Positions 49,210 to 61,369 of a DNA stretch of 64,000 nt are shown here, piece after piece. Source of the DNA: Marchantia polymorpha subsp. ruderalis (lineage: Eukaryota > Streptophyta > Marchantiopsida > Marchantiales > Marchantiaceae). The translations under genes and the position numbers were made by a program. Location: NCBI GenBank assembly GCA_037833965.1, contig AP031355.1:10503501-10567500 (forward strand), in the 5' to 3' direction. The notes beneath the pieces are model-generated. The model worked only from the letters and a program-made list of their open reading frames with translations. It made no database searches and was not told the DNA's origin. Each line of letters opens with the position of its first letter. The stretch's first letter is position 1.

Positions 49210-49745
49210 CCTCTATGCAACAAAACGTCCTCCGATCCTGGACTTCCAACGAGTTCAAGCCCCCGTATACACCCTGGCGAATCCGCAATATTCTTAGTGC
49301 GTGTTCAAAGGCACGGATACATACCCCTTGACACCCGTTGGAAAAAAGTGTGCGCTTGCATGCAGTAGGATATTGAAGGAGTGCGAAGCTCTATGGTCAC
49401 TTAGCAGCTGGATGATTCAAGGTCATTGTTATGATGAATCATGATACAGTACTAATTCTTTATTTACAAGGACATGGCCTGTTCACTTTCCATGTGAACA
49501 GTGTATCCAGATTTCTTTTTTTGTCGAAGCTCCAGTGGATTCCTGGCATATTTCATGTCGGAAGTGCTCTTAGACTGTTCGTAAGTCCGTACTTATGCTA
49601 CACTGACACTGTAGTTGGAACTGTTGTTTTTCTCATGTTTATCGAGCGTCAATGGGCCCGTGACCTTTCAGACTTTGGCAGCTCCAATATGTTACGCAGC
49701 GTCTCTGGATCTGTAACCAAAAGTTTGATTCAGGAACGAACAGGA
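49210..49745. repeat. NRT2 upstream duplicated block, distal copy
   Basis: Partner of 47855-48430. A plus ORF (49431-49772) crosses it but is not shared in frame with the other copy, so it is not taken as a gene. Confidence 0.6.
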
Positions 49746-50980
49746 TGTTTGGCACTAAAATCGGTTCATTGAGAGAGAAGCCTTGAGCTAGAAGCTGTTT
49801 GTTGTATTACACTCTTCGAAAAGTTCACGGTCATGTATCTTGGTTCGATGCACTTGGGCTGCAAACATGTGTATATGTGAAGAAGCAGATGAAGCTGTTT
49901 GGACCTCTCTAGTGAGAGCAGTCACTGTGTTACTTCAATTGAAATGTAGGCGTGCTGTGGTGTGGCTGAGTGCATACACTGGCAGAAAACATGAAGTGAT
50001 AAGTTTCTTCACAAGATCGTGACTCGGAGTTCGCTTTAGTCAGGTCCACTGCGTCCATATTTACCCTTCAATTTTCTCTTATCACCTTTATAGACCATTC
50101 GCCCCATCCATTTGCATCATGGGCCCTTTGATTCTTCTCACAAACCGGTACGATCTAATGGAAAAGAGATATTTATGAATTTCCCTAGAGAGCGCGTGAT
50201 CACTTCGAGCGCTAATAGCTCAACCAGATTAACTGCCCAGACGCAGTTCCTGAACCCTAAAGCATATACTGATACATCTCATGAGAAACCCGATTATAGG
50301 TTTCGCTGGAGCTCTGCATACTCAAAGCAGATCTTAGTCTCTGCAATCTAATTGCACCATCCTTTCATTACCTGACCGTCAAATTCTGTAGATTATCACT
50401 CAATTCTCATGGGTCCGGAAAGGCTCCTATACTTTCTTATTGTTGGCGCCTAGTACTACAATTGAAGGCCACATGTTTATTAATATTCGATTTACCATTC
50501 TCGATCAAAGCGTCTACTTCCATTAAGCCAGTGGGCAGCCTCCAATCTATTATTTTGAAGGAGACACATACCACCTCTCCGCCGTCTCTACATTGCTGCT
50601 AATATTGCGTTCAAAGGTGTCTAAAATTCATAATTAGATACTAATCTAGGTTCTAGGGAGACCTTGTACAGACTCCCTCGGTGGATTGTGCATATTATCA
50701 ATCTAACAGCGTTGTCCAAGTTCGGAATGTATGCAGTTAGATTTCTTAGCCACGGATCTATGCCATATTCTGTCAGCGTTGACCAATAAATACTCACTAA
50801 AACCTTCTATACTATTCAAGAAGCTCAATGAAAAATAAATGAAAATTTCCGAAACGATCCCAGTGCAAAGATCGATTTGGAGTTGAAATAATTTGTTTGT
50901 CCGCCTCCAACCAGATTAGGGTTGCTTGAGCTTCTTGGTGATTCTTTCTAAATTAAAATCAAGAATAAGGCAGATTGAAG
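49746..50980. other. Unassigned sequence
   Basis: Short plus ORFs (49840-50022, 50112-50351) without family resemblance. Nothing else supported. Confidence 0.35.
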
Positions 50981-50987
50981 CCCGTAC

Positions 50988-51368
50988 TCAGTTAGCTTCA
51001 ACAATCAGCTGATGGAAACCATTACCATTGTACCAGGCAAATGATTTCTGGTGAATCTGATCCCACATATGAGTATATGTAGTTCTTGGTTCTGGTTTGC
51101 ATCCTGCATCTAACGTGAACTTCCAGAGCAAACGACCTGTATTGCCCGGCTTCTGTCCGAGATATTTGTCATTACTGAAGCTTGAGTCCGACTGATAGTT
51201 TAGGCTCGTTGAATGTGGATAATCAGCGGAGACAGGGACCATTCGACTGCTACACACAGGTTCAAAAAATCTTCGTCCTCTAATCCATTTCAATAAAATG
51301 TGGAAACCACTTAATGTTCCAAATATAAAAACGATGACCTGAGAGTTTAAATTTCGATTCAGTGTCAT
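50988..51368 (-). CDS. Unidentified ORF with N-terminal membrane anchor
   Basis: 126 codons with protein-like composition. Residues about 10-28 (QVIVFIFGTLSGFHILLKW) form one hydrophobic segment followed by basic 'RGRR', the layout of a type II signal anchor as in Golgi enzymes. The rest is soluble, with conserved-looking 'WDQIHQKSFAWYNGNGFHQ' near the end. I do not recognise the family. The stop follows 'VEAN' and could hide a splice donor (CTGA|GTACGG), so it may be the first exon of a longer gene; no later exon was identified. Confidence 0.3.
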   Translation of the reverse strand: MTLNRNLNSQVIVFIFGTLSGFHILLKWIRGRRFFEPVCSSRMVPVSADYPHSTSLNYQSDSSFSNDKYLGQKPGNTGRLLWKFTLDAGCKPEPRTTYTHMWDQIHQKSFAWYNGNGFHQLIVEAN

Positions 51369-51639
51369 TTTCTGGAAACTGATAAAGGTTCAGAACATTT
51401 CAATCAATGGTGCAGGTATTGACAGCCTGTTTGACTGGCTATTGAACAGATATTAAAGTATCTCACAGTCGCATATCTTTTGGAACTTGATATTTTCCTT
51501 GTAATTTTCGAAGGCTGGTATTTAGCTGTGCCCATCAGGTCACGCACGCAAAAAAACGGCGTGATTTGCGTATCTAATATAACATATTGAATTACTACGA
51601 GACACCCAAACCTTCTGGATAAGCCTGAGACCTTATCTT

Positions 51640-52081
51640 TCAGGTCCTATGTATATCTCCCCTTGTTTCTATCATATCTTTGATTTCCTTAACGCTTGTT
51701 TTGTATTGACCATTTGAACGATAATTGTGAGATATCTGAGTATTGGTATTATATGAGTTCCGCACAAAGCAATTCTCATTAATCCGTGTTATATAGGAAA
51801 TCTTCATCCGGGATGTGCTCGATGAAGTCACAAAGTCTCCAAGATGTCTCGGAGCTATTTCACGAATATACGTTGATGAATTGAGGATACCCAACTAAAA
51901 ATTGTGCTAAATCATGACGTTTAATTCTTGAGTCAGGATGCATAATGAAATGGTGAATATGATAACCTTGAGATGATATAGGACCGAAGAGCCAAAAACA
52001 GCCCGGAACAATTTCAAGCCTGAAAAATCCTGAAACTTTTAGTTCAGGACAACAGTGTTCACTGTCTGCAACACTGACCAA
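51640..52081 (-). pseudogene. Unidentified coding-like remnant in two frames
   Basis: Minus ORFs 51860-52081 and 51640-51894 overlap in different frames, and both have protein-like translations ('GFFRLEIVPGCFWLFGPISSQGYHIHHF' is too regular for random AT-rich DNA). They may be parts of one decayed host gene or separate exons. No domain was recognised, and the link to the ORF at 50988-51368 is only proximity and strand. Confidence 0.2.
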
Positions 52082-52115
52082 TCCATCGTAGATAATCTTT
52101 CCAATACTGGTGATT

Positions 52116-52159
52116 GGAAATCGATGAATCAGTTCACGAGAACTGATTCATCGATTTCC
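52116..52159. repeat. Perfect 20-bp hairpin, 4-base loop
   Basis: Arms 52116-52135 and 52140-52159 (beginning ggaaatcgatgaatc) are exact reverse complements around loop 'acga'. Twenty perfect pairs is far beyond chance for this length of DNA. No T-run terminator and no gene context; could be a cruciform, a tiny foldback or a hairpin transcript. Confidence 0.75.
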
Positions 52160-52358
52160 GCTGGTTGAAGGCAACATATGAGCCCTGCATGGTGATTATT
52201 GGCAAGTCTTCCGAAATGAAAGTGCTCTTAAATCGGCTTCGAATTAGATTGGGCAGTTTAAGAGAGTGTTTTCTCTCCGCCTAAGAAATATCTTCTTGCC
52301 TTATATGTATTTAATTAAATGAGCCTAAGATATCTAATCACCTCATATATACAAGTAC

Positions 52359-52545
52359 ATTGGCAGCAATGACAGGGACTCTCCTTGCAAAATATTAACA
52401 GTAGAGGCTAAAACCGAGCCATGTTTGTTTGCTTTCACGCCTACGTGATCTACCATCTCAAAGGTGAAGCAGAATCCCTTCACTGCATATTTACAAATAC
52501 ATTGGCAGCAATCACAGGGACTCTCCTCGCAAAATGTTTACCGTA
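52359..52545. repeat. 142-bp tandem duplication, split by the Tigger transposon
   Basis: Unit 1 begins 'attggcagcaatgacaggga' at 52359, unit 2 at 52501. Unit 2 is interrupted after 52545 by the transposon and resumes at 55874 ('tagaggctaaaaccgagcc') to about 55965. The two units are about 95% identical, so the left unit shows the pre-insertion sequence. Confidence 0.9.
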
Positions 52546-55500
52546 CAGAGTTAAACCTCCCAATAGTGTCAACTCGTGTGAGTGACATCCTCCCATTGGT
52601 GACATGAAAATGAAAAACCATTAATTTCTAACGGGTAATTTTATACAATAATAGCAATACTTCACTATTGCTAATAGTGTCATTAGAATTTTCAATAGTG
52701 ACTGTGTTGAGCTTTAATTGCTATCATAATTGTCAAGAGTCTTTGTTTACAATTAAAAGTCTTCTATAAAAGCTTGTTGATTGATCTATACTTACATTTA
52801 CAAGTCTAACTCTCGACTGAAATGAAAGCTTCTCTCAGTGCTCCATCATGCTGAGCGGTTCTGTGCGTGATAGCAAGGTTTTGAACTGACGATCAAGTTC
52901 AGATATGTTCACGATCTGTATGATATGCTCACGAGCACCGTCATAGTACAGACTGTCTGTATTGATTCAAGTTTAGATCTTTGCTTTATATTGACTGTAC
53001 AAATTGTCTGTCTGTATTGACTCTAGTTTAGATCTTTGCTTTATATTGATTGTATTGTAGAACTACCCAAATTTCAAACATAGATAGATCTGCTTCTGCT
53101 GAAACACGAGCAATTTAACACTCTTGTCAAAGGGTGAACATACAGATATGTTTACCGATTGGGTACTGAGCAAACGAAGCTGCGTCTTGTATAATTCTAG
53201 GGTGAACATATGTACAAAGTGCATATTGTAATAAGTTCGTTATTCTGCATGATGCATCTTTCGAGACCATTCTATATCGGAGTATTCTTTCCTGCAAACC
53301 TTTGAGGCATAATAATAGATATAACTCAAGTTTCTGAAGGTCAGAAAATCAAATGTGTCTCCAATTCTGTTTCTCTGTCCACTACAGACTATGGGCAAGC
53401 AGAATACATGCAAACTTGTTCATTCGGATGCACCTTCCCGGAATTGCATTGGCCATTACCATGAGTAGCAAGTGAAATGCGAAACTCAATGAAAGCTGCT
53501 GACAGAGATAGCGCACTGTCCTGAGTAAGGTTAGTCAAGTGCACTGACATCGACCAAGGAGGGGAGACAAATCTCAGCAATAACAAGATGAAAGGCCAGT
53601 GTTAACACAGACACATTTCATTGTTCACTTTTTGTAAACACAGAAAGTGAACATCCATCCACAAAATCTCAGGTACAGAACTGTACTAATCTCTGTACTA
53701 AACTTCCATACTCACCATCATTGTGATATTAACATCTTGATATTCACAAATATGCTGTACAGAAATTTTCATGGAGTTTCAGACGATTGATTAGTTAGCA
53801 AGCAAGATACATATATGGAAACCAGCATTGCTGAAAATTAAACATATCGAATCATAGAAATACAATTTTCAGTCTGATTGTCGGATGTCTCAACCTTCTA
53901 AATTTTTCAATGTTCTATTGATGTATCAAAGGACGACGAGCTCTTTAGAGATTGCAAAGCAACGTACTCTGTAATTCTGTAGATAAAAACGATTCGATAG
54001 AATCAAAATTAATCAAGTCAGTGATTGCTTGATTCGCTTGCTCTACTGTCACCAAAGTCGAAATCTCACCAAAATCATACTCATTCGAAGCACTATCACC
54101 GTGCAAGAGATTATGTTGCTCTAAAACCGATTTGACGATGCTAATATTGTCAATATAATCATCACCAGTACCATCAATAGCATCAAGGTCAATAAGCTCT
54201 TCAACTACTTTTATACTTGAGTCATCAAGACCCAAGGACGCTGAAAAAGAATCGTTGAGTCAAATTTCTTGAAGAGTTTTGATCAAATCATCCACGGCCT
54301 GATTTGAGCTGCTACTATATCTATCTATATCTTGATTCAAAATTACGTTAGATACAAGAGGTACACAGTTGGCTTTAACAAAACACTTTCGAATAGTATT
54401 TTCGTCTATACTATCCAATGCAGATTTTACCCAACCAAGTACATTTTGTAGATGGGTATGATCGTTGATCAGAAATTGAAAATAAAAAGCACGTTCATTC
54501 GCCTGCCATATCTCATACTCAGACATTAAATGATTAAGTTGAGCACAACAAAAATGAGCTTTGAAAGATCGTATGACACCTTGATCCAAAGGTTGACATT
54601 TGCTAGTAGCATTTGAAGGAAAAAAAATGATACACAGATTTTCAAACCTGAAACAAAATTCTGTTGATCCCGATGGGTCTAAAATCTTAGACGCACAAAC
54701 GTGAGACGAACAGTTGTCTTGAAGTACGTAGAAGATGCAGTTGCGGTCCTTGGCAATTTTGTTGTACTTGTGAAGCAGACGTATGTAGGAAGATGTATCC
54801 TGCCAAGCTTTAGCTTGATGATCATAAATAATTCTAAACGCCTTACTTATGTCAGAAATGTCTTTCAAAGGACGTGGACAAGCACTCTTTGTGATCACCT
54901 GCGTGATGAACTTTTCACCTGAAGCACTAACTCCAAGCATCACTGTAATTCGTTCTTTACTTCGCTTCACTCCACGACCATATGAATTGACTGTGCAGTA
55001 CGATCTTGATGACGTCGTGCGATGCTGTAAAGCCGACTCGTCAATGTTAATGATGCATTCGAGTGGTACGTCGCATAACAATTCACGAATTTGTTGCAGA
55101 CGTTTCTCCACCTCCATGACACTAATGCTGTTCTGTTCTCCGCACCTCTTCTTACTTGACGTTGAAATGTGCTTCAAATACTTCTCCAGCCATCCATTAG
55201 AGGCAACAAATGTTTGTAGAGAAATTGTATCTGAAGATGTTAAACATTTTGCAAAGTCAAGCAAAATTTTGTCTCGAAAAAACAGAGCCTTCTTCTTCAG
55301 CATCTCACCCGTCACATTCAGCGTGGGCGCATCGATCTCAACACGAACATGCCATTGTTGCACCATTTCTGTAAGAAGTTGAACTCTTGTCGATGTAGAT
55401 ATCTTTTTAAACCGATCTTGATTTGATTCTAACGACACATGTTTGATAATTTCTCTATCTTTCCAGATTTCCGAAACAATTGTAAGTGCCACCGAAATGC

Positions 55501-55873
55501 CGATGTCGCTTTCTCATGGGTGGCTCCGGGCTGATTCAGAAAATCCAAAACTTCGAGCTTTGTCTTCACGTCCAAACGCTTGCGTTTAGACATGAGTGAG
55601 TAATAACGGATGCAGATTAAGAGAAAAAAAAAACTCCCATCGGACAGGAACAGATTGCGTCGCGAGAGAATAAAATGGCCACCTAATGCATAACTACAGT
55701 GACAGACTGCAACGAGAGAGAAAGAGGAGCCTACCGAACGCAAATAACGCAGGAAAAGATTTGATGTCCTCTTGTGAGGATATCAAATTTTCTTCGGAGG
55801 TGTCACTACACCTCCGAATAGTGACATAAAACCCTAGAACGGTTATAGGTCACTATCGGGAGGTTTAACTTTG
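52546..55873 (-). mobile_element. pogo/Tigger-type DNA transposon (Tc1/mariner superfamily)
   Basis: 3,328 bp bounded by 25-bp terminal inverted repeats, 52546-52570 and 55849-55873, which match at 22 of 25 positions (CAGAGTTAAACCTCCCAATAG on the left). TA dinucleotides at 52544-52545 and 55874-55875 are the target-site duplication typical of the superfamily. It contains a CENP-B/pogo-type transposase on the minus strand. The 1.4 kb between the left TIR and the transposase is non-coding and includes a 58-bp word repeated twice ('gtttagatctttgctttat' at about 52970 and 53028). It is inserted in the second unit of a 142-bp duplication. Confidence 0.93.
53945..55593 (-). pseudogene. Tigger/pogo transposase, broken
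   Basis: The start at 55593 (MSKRKRLDVKTKLEVLDFLN) gives a psq/CENP-B-type DNA-binding helix-turn-helix. The frame then shifts by one base near 55490-55520 ('RWH' to 'TIVSEIWKDREII') into a 410-codon frame (54260-55492). That frame has a second HTH (CENPB-type, residues about 40-115) and a DDE_1 catalytic core: 'INIDES' (D151), 'VLQDN' (D259) and 'QPLDQGVIRSF' (D303). A TGA at 54260-54262 interrupts the same frame, which continues as an acidic C-terminal tail to 53945. So one frameshift and one stop separate three segments, and this copy should not make active enzyme. The three Asp residues are intact. Confidence 0.85.
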
Positions 55874-55965
55874 TAGAGGCTAAAACCGAGCCATGTTTGT
55901 TTGCTTTCACGCCTACGTGACCTACCATCTCAAAGCTGGAGCAGAATCCCTTAAGTGCGGTACAG

Positions 55966-57270
55966 GTAGTTTTTCAAGTCATAGGGGTTTCTCTTGCCTT
56001 TTTCGGCTATTGCTTTGCATCGCTGTGGGTGTGTTCCCAGGGTCATCTATGCGTCGCAGTTTTGTTTTTCATGTAGATCCATCTGGATTGTCAGATTCTC
56101 ACTGTCAGACATCAACCCTCCAATCACATGTATAAAACATGACAACAGCAGCACTCTCGAAAGGCAGTAACCATCCGACTCATGGATTCGTTTTCAAACC
56201 GTATTGAACATGGTACACTGAAGACAAATTTCTATGTCGGTAGGTCCAGTGACTTTTCAAGTGGAACTCGGAGAAAAACATTGGCAAAAACAGAGCCTGA
56301 ACTGAAAGAAAACCTTTTCCAACGATCTTCTCAATCTTGAGTTTTCAGCTGATCGGATCTATCACTTGAGATTTTCTGATCAAAATTTTGTTCAGATGTC
56401 CAGACAGCAGATATTGACAGAGGTTCAGATGAATGACGGACACATCCTCGGCCATGCGTCAAACTTGGTCTATTATTGTTTCTCGAGAAGTTCAAGTACG
56501 TTGTTTATCGAGGTCAAAGCAATTTAGACGACGTACGTCAGTCGCATGTCAACATTAGGTTTTCATCTATCAAATGCACGAGGATTGTTTCAGTACTGAG
56601 TGCAACAGCTTCCATAGGCTTCTTTCGACTCAGACAGTAGATGCAATATATTGCGTCGACCACGGTTAACTTAAAAACTGCAAAAGCACCAAAGAAAAGA
56701 GGTATTGTCAACATTCCAGGAGTTAGAGTCTATCGAAGAGTTGCAGAATGGAGTTAGAGAGAACTCCAGGGGGTGCAACGTACTGGGATATTGTGACCAG
56801 TCTCTGACCTGCAAATTTTCGCTAGCAGCAAGGTTGATAACTGGAATTTCAAGATGTCTTATCCCTTTATCAAATAATATAAACTTGCCCTCACTTACAA
56901 AAGAAATACTTTTGGTATTTTCTCTTAACTTTTGAATTTGTAGGCGAACAAATTTCGCCTACCCCAGATGGAAGCAAATCCCCAGAGTGTGCCAAAGATT
57001 CGAAGTGCAAAAAAAATACCGGAACGAATGCATGTAGTGGGACTTTTCACTTTCAGAACTGCATCAAGGAAGAACTCTGTGCCAAAGAATGACCAACGTG
57101 GCAACAACTTGTCATTTTTTCTCATTCAAAACATAGATGCAGGGACAAGAGAATGTGGTTTATGGGAAGTTCAAGAAGCTCAACGTGAAAGGTGATCGAA
57201 ATCATGAGAGAATGAAGTCCCGAAATTTATGATCTAACTTGTAATTGCCGATCTGTCCACAGAAGTACAT
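55966..57270. other. Unassigned sequence with a short palindrome
   Basis: A 9-bp perfect palindrome, GTAGGCGAA at 56940-56948 with TTCGCCTAC at 56954-56962, lies here. Short ORFs (55893-56135, 56705-56935) are unrecognised. Confidence 0.4.
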
Positions 57271-57564
57271 TTGACTAAAGTAAAACGTTCGATGACATCA
57301 AGCACAACGGAACACATAACGATCACGAGCACAAGGCAGAGGATCGATAACGTTAACCGGACGTTTAACGACAATATAGGAGGATACACCGTTATACCGT
57401 CCAAGCCCCAAGCAGAAGCAGTGGAGTCCTATATTTCAAGCCCTGACTATACCAAGCTAAAGAAGCAAATCTTCAGTATCGGAACCTTAGTCGAGCAGTC
57501 GACTTACGACCCAACACGATATCTGTTCATTGCCTCCCTCAATTACGTTTCTGCCAGCGCGTGA
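57271..57564 (+). CDS. Unidentified 97-codon ORF
   Basis: An open frame in a local GC rise, with protein-like content: an N-terminal Ser/Thr/Arg-rich part and a C-terminal half (KPQAEAVESYISSPDYTKL and onward) that looks structured. No family was recognised. It may be an exon or a gene fragment; a chance ORF cannot be excluded. Confidence 0.25.
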   Translation: MTKVKRSMTSSTTEHITITSTRQRIDNVNRTFNDNIGGYTVIPSKPQAEAVESYISSPDYTKLKKQIFSIGTLVEQSTYDPTRYLFIASLNYVSASA

Positions 57565-59930
57565 AGCCATCTGCCATTGGAATGCCTCACGAAGACTAAC
57601 TTATTGAGAAGACATAATAAAAGCCTTCCATAAAGCGCAGTTCAAACTCCATCAGTACCCTTACTGGATATTATAAGATTATTCGATGCTACATACAATA
57701 TTCAAATGTACATGAGTATGTGCAAAGGAAAACTGTAAGGTGCACCAGCGGGGATCAAAACGATGCGTCGTACTCTTGTGGGAGAGCAGGAAATTCCAGA
57801 AATATCTTGCTGTTACCAGTTACAATTCTCAGGCCGTAATTAATCATATTTATTAACCAGAAATTGTGTGTAAGCCCTACCCTGTCTTGTAATCATTATT
57901 GTTAGATGCGGAGAATGTACAGATCATATACAGAATGAGTATTTGGTCGTACTGTCTCTATTTGATTACTTTCTATTTATCTGAAAAAGTCAAACTGATC
58001 AAAACCTAATGGTCACATCTCCCAGTGTAAAAAAATTTACGATTAAGGTTCTTTGGTAAGTACTATTCTATGAGTGCAACGTCTATGACTGTACAGTACA
58101 GCAGTGCTAGAAGCAAGTGCTGAAAGTCAAAAGAAAACATGTGACACAAGGTACATCACCTTCAATCATCCGTACCACATATGTTCAGAATTCCAATCCC
58201 ATCTAAATCTTCGTTTTGTATTGTTGTGAATGTATTTTGACTCTACCTTAGAACAATCACTTCACATGTGCGTAGAGAACTTTGAAAGTATAACGCACCA
58301 TTTTAATATATAAAGATATTTAAAAAGTACGCAACAAAAGCTTCTTATTTTTTCATTAACTTTGAATCATGCCACATGCCAAGAACATGTAGGAATTTGG
58401 GGTTTAGAGAATTCTTTACTTAACTTCTGTAAATTGAAATCCTCCCTATTCAACAAGTTATGAACAAATGGATAACAACTTATTCGAATCATTCATGCAA
58501 TTTCATGACTAGCTTTTCAAACATTATAATGCGGAGTATCACATTGTAATGTGCATATAGTAACCAAAAAAAATTTCACACTTTCAATCATTTGACTAAT
58601 ATTTCTCACAAATGTTAGCTATGTCATATATCAAATAGTCATTGTCAAATTCTTTCAATTACATATTACTGTGTTTTTTAATCTAGATTACCATACATGA
58701 ATTATCTCAAAAGATCATGAAAAATGAAATTTGTCACAAATTATATTGAACTCTTGCATGAATAAATTCTAAAAATTGTGTCCTTTCAAAATAAAATCAT
58801 TATTTATCCTTGACTTGATTATCAAATTTTTTTTAAATTCAAGTTTTTTTTCACTTCAAACAAAATAAAAAATTGTAGCATTTAAATTACACAATATTTT
58901 CAATATTATGGCCTTTAATTCTTATAATTTAATAACTTTCAACCAAAATTAAAACATTTGATATTGAAATTTTTGATTTTTTGCTGTTTTATCTATTTTT
59001 ATTAAGTCAAGTTTTTTTAGATTTAACATTTCAAAAAACTAATTTTAAGCATTTAGGTTTATTTTATAAAATATTTTCAATTATATAGCCTTTAATTCTA
59101 GAAACTTGATAAATTTACATTATAATAAAATCATCTGATATCAAAAAAATTTAAAAATTTTTACTATTTTTCAAATTTTTATTTGAATATTATCTATTCA
59201 AATTAAATGTTGTAATACATAAAAAATGGAAAAATTGCCACCATGATCACTCACTGTAAATCATTGTGAATCAAGCAATTAAGATTACAATTTAAATGAT
59301 AGTTTGTCCATCAGGATAAATTATAAAATATGAGAAAAAATAATATGAAGCAACTATTGAATTCAAGAAATAAAAAAAATTAATCATACAAATTAATGAA
59401 AACCATCAAAGTCATCAATATGATATTTAATTTAAGTATCATAATGTTTCATTTTGAAACTTGTAAAATTCAATGATGAAAATAACCAATTTCATAAACT
59501 TTGTAATGAAAACTTTGCTCACAATTTACCGTATTGAAGTGAAAATGTCATATTCAACGATTAATTTTAAGATAATAACTTAAAATATCATTTAATAATC
59601 TTCATAAAAAAATTTTCAATTGAATATAAACATTGTTATTGGAATATAAAGTGTTTAATCCTCAAAATTTTGCCCAAAGCTATACTTTTTGTGTAACAAT
59701 GAAGATTATAAAAGTTATACATTCAAAAGTGAAACACAATTCAATAAATAAAATAAATCTAAAATGATTATACTCTTTTTTATATAAATACATTTAGCAA
59801 GTACACTAGAATTTTATTTCTACTTTTCATTTCATTCTTGTTAGATTCATGATATGTCATATATATTCAACAATCACATAAGTTTTTAACTTGACATTAT
59901 CAACTAACATACTTATTCTTTATCTATCGA
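57565..59930. other. AT-rich intergenic DNA
   Basis: Strongly AT-rich from about 58300, with long homopolymer runs. No supported feature. Confidence 0.6.
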
Positions 59931-60413
59931 GTATGTTGATGTTAACTTCGGTTAAGGAGTAACCTAGAGTTATAGCTATTTATAGCTAGGTATGTCGTTG
60001 GCTTTGGGTATAAATATATCCCAAGTTTTCACTCGGATATGCATTGTGTAGTCAATTATCAATAAACCTTTTCGCGTGTTTCAGCTGTGGACGTACTTCT
60101 TGAGGGTGAATCACGTTATATGAGTGTATCGTGTGATTCGTACTTGGCTTGAATGACTCTTGGTTTTACATTAAGAATTAGTATTATAGCGTCTGTTCAC
60201 TTTGGATCTTTACTGAGTAAACTATGTTATGAGAGTAGATTTCTTGCAAGTTTTTTCTAAAAAAATTCATAGTTTAGATTCGAAGTGAAAGAATTGAAAA
60301 ATTTTCTTTTCTAAGTTCGATGCAATTCCAAGTTTTTTCTATAAGAGAGTGTTGTGAAACCAGATTGAAAATGACAGTTTTCAAAAGCAAGAAGCCAACA
60401 AATTCTGCCAATT

Positions 60414-60675
60414 CCCCCCCCCCCCCCCCGCCCTCCGTAGTGGAGTACTAGCGGCGGATGTCTTCTCTTCGGGCAGATGCGGTTTTCCCCCACCTCCTTC
60501 CCTTCCGTAGTTTACAGCGGCAAGCACAACCCTTGCGGTCACGCAACAGGCTGAGGCAGTGCACCCGAGGGGCGAGAAACGAGCTAGAGATCACTAATCT
60601 CCGAGGCAAGGCCCCAAACGGCGGGGAGGCACTCTCCCAAGGTAGGGGGCCCATTTCCCCTACTATGAACAAGCC
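60414..60675. other. GC-rich insert headed by a 16-base poly-C run, inside the copia fossil
   Basis: C16 at 60414-60429 is followed by about 245 bp of GC-rich sequence, ending where copia RT coding resumes near 60676. It differs sharply in composition from the AT-rich element around it. No ORF, Pol III boxes or repeat family recognised. It may be a nested insertion with a homopolymer end, or a sequencing/assembly artefact. Confidence 0.55.
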
Positions 60676-61369
60676 GTAGACAACCTCATGTATTTGATGG
60701 TGTGCATTAGGCCAGACATATTGCCTTTGAGATGGGCAAGATGAGTAGGTACAAGTCAAATGTAGGAAATATTCACTAGGAAGCACTGAAATGGTTTATG
60801 AGATATTTGAAAAATACTTCACATTATGGCTTATTGTTTGATGGACTATAAGACAATGTCAAATTCTTGTTTGATCATGTTGATGTTGACTACAGACATG
60901 ATCCTGATGAAAGGAGATCTAGAACTTGATATGTGTTTACATTTGGCGGTGGAAGCGTTATTGAAGGTCTACCTTGCAGAAATATGTAGCTCAGTCAACA
61001 ACGGAAGCTGAGTATGTGGCCGCATCTGAAGCGGCAAAGGAAGATATTTGGTTAGATAGGCTTATCATGGAAATGGGCTTAAAGCAAGGTGTGGTTAATC
61101 TTCATTGTGATAGCCAAAGTGCTTTACATTTGGCTACAAACCAGCTCATGGATAGCATAGTGAAGCACATTGACATCAAGTTACACTTTATTACAAGTAG
61201 TGTCTGATAATACAATTGAGCTAGTCAAGATAGATGGTAAACTCAATCCAGCTGATGCTTTGACCGAAGTTATTGCTTTAGAGAGTTTCAAGCGACACTT
61301 CGCTACCATGCAGGTTGTGCATGGGAGGAAATGTAGAATTTGCTAGCATAGTAACTTCAGTTATCTCTT

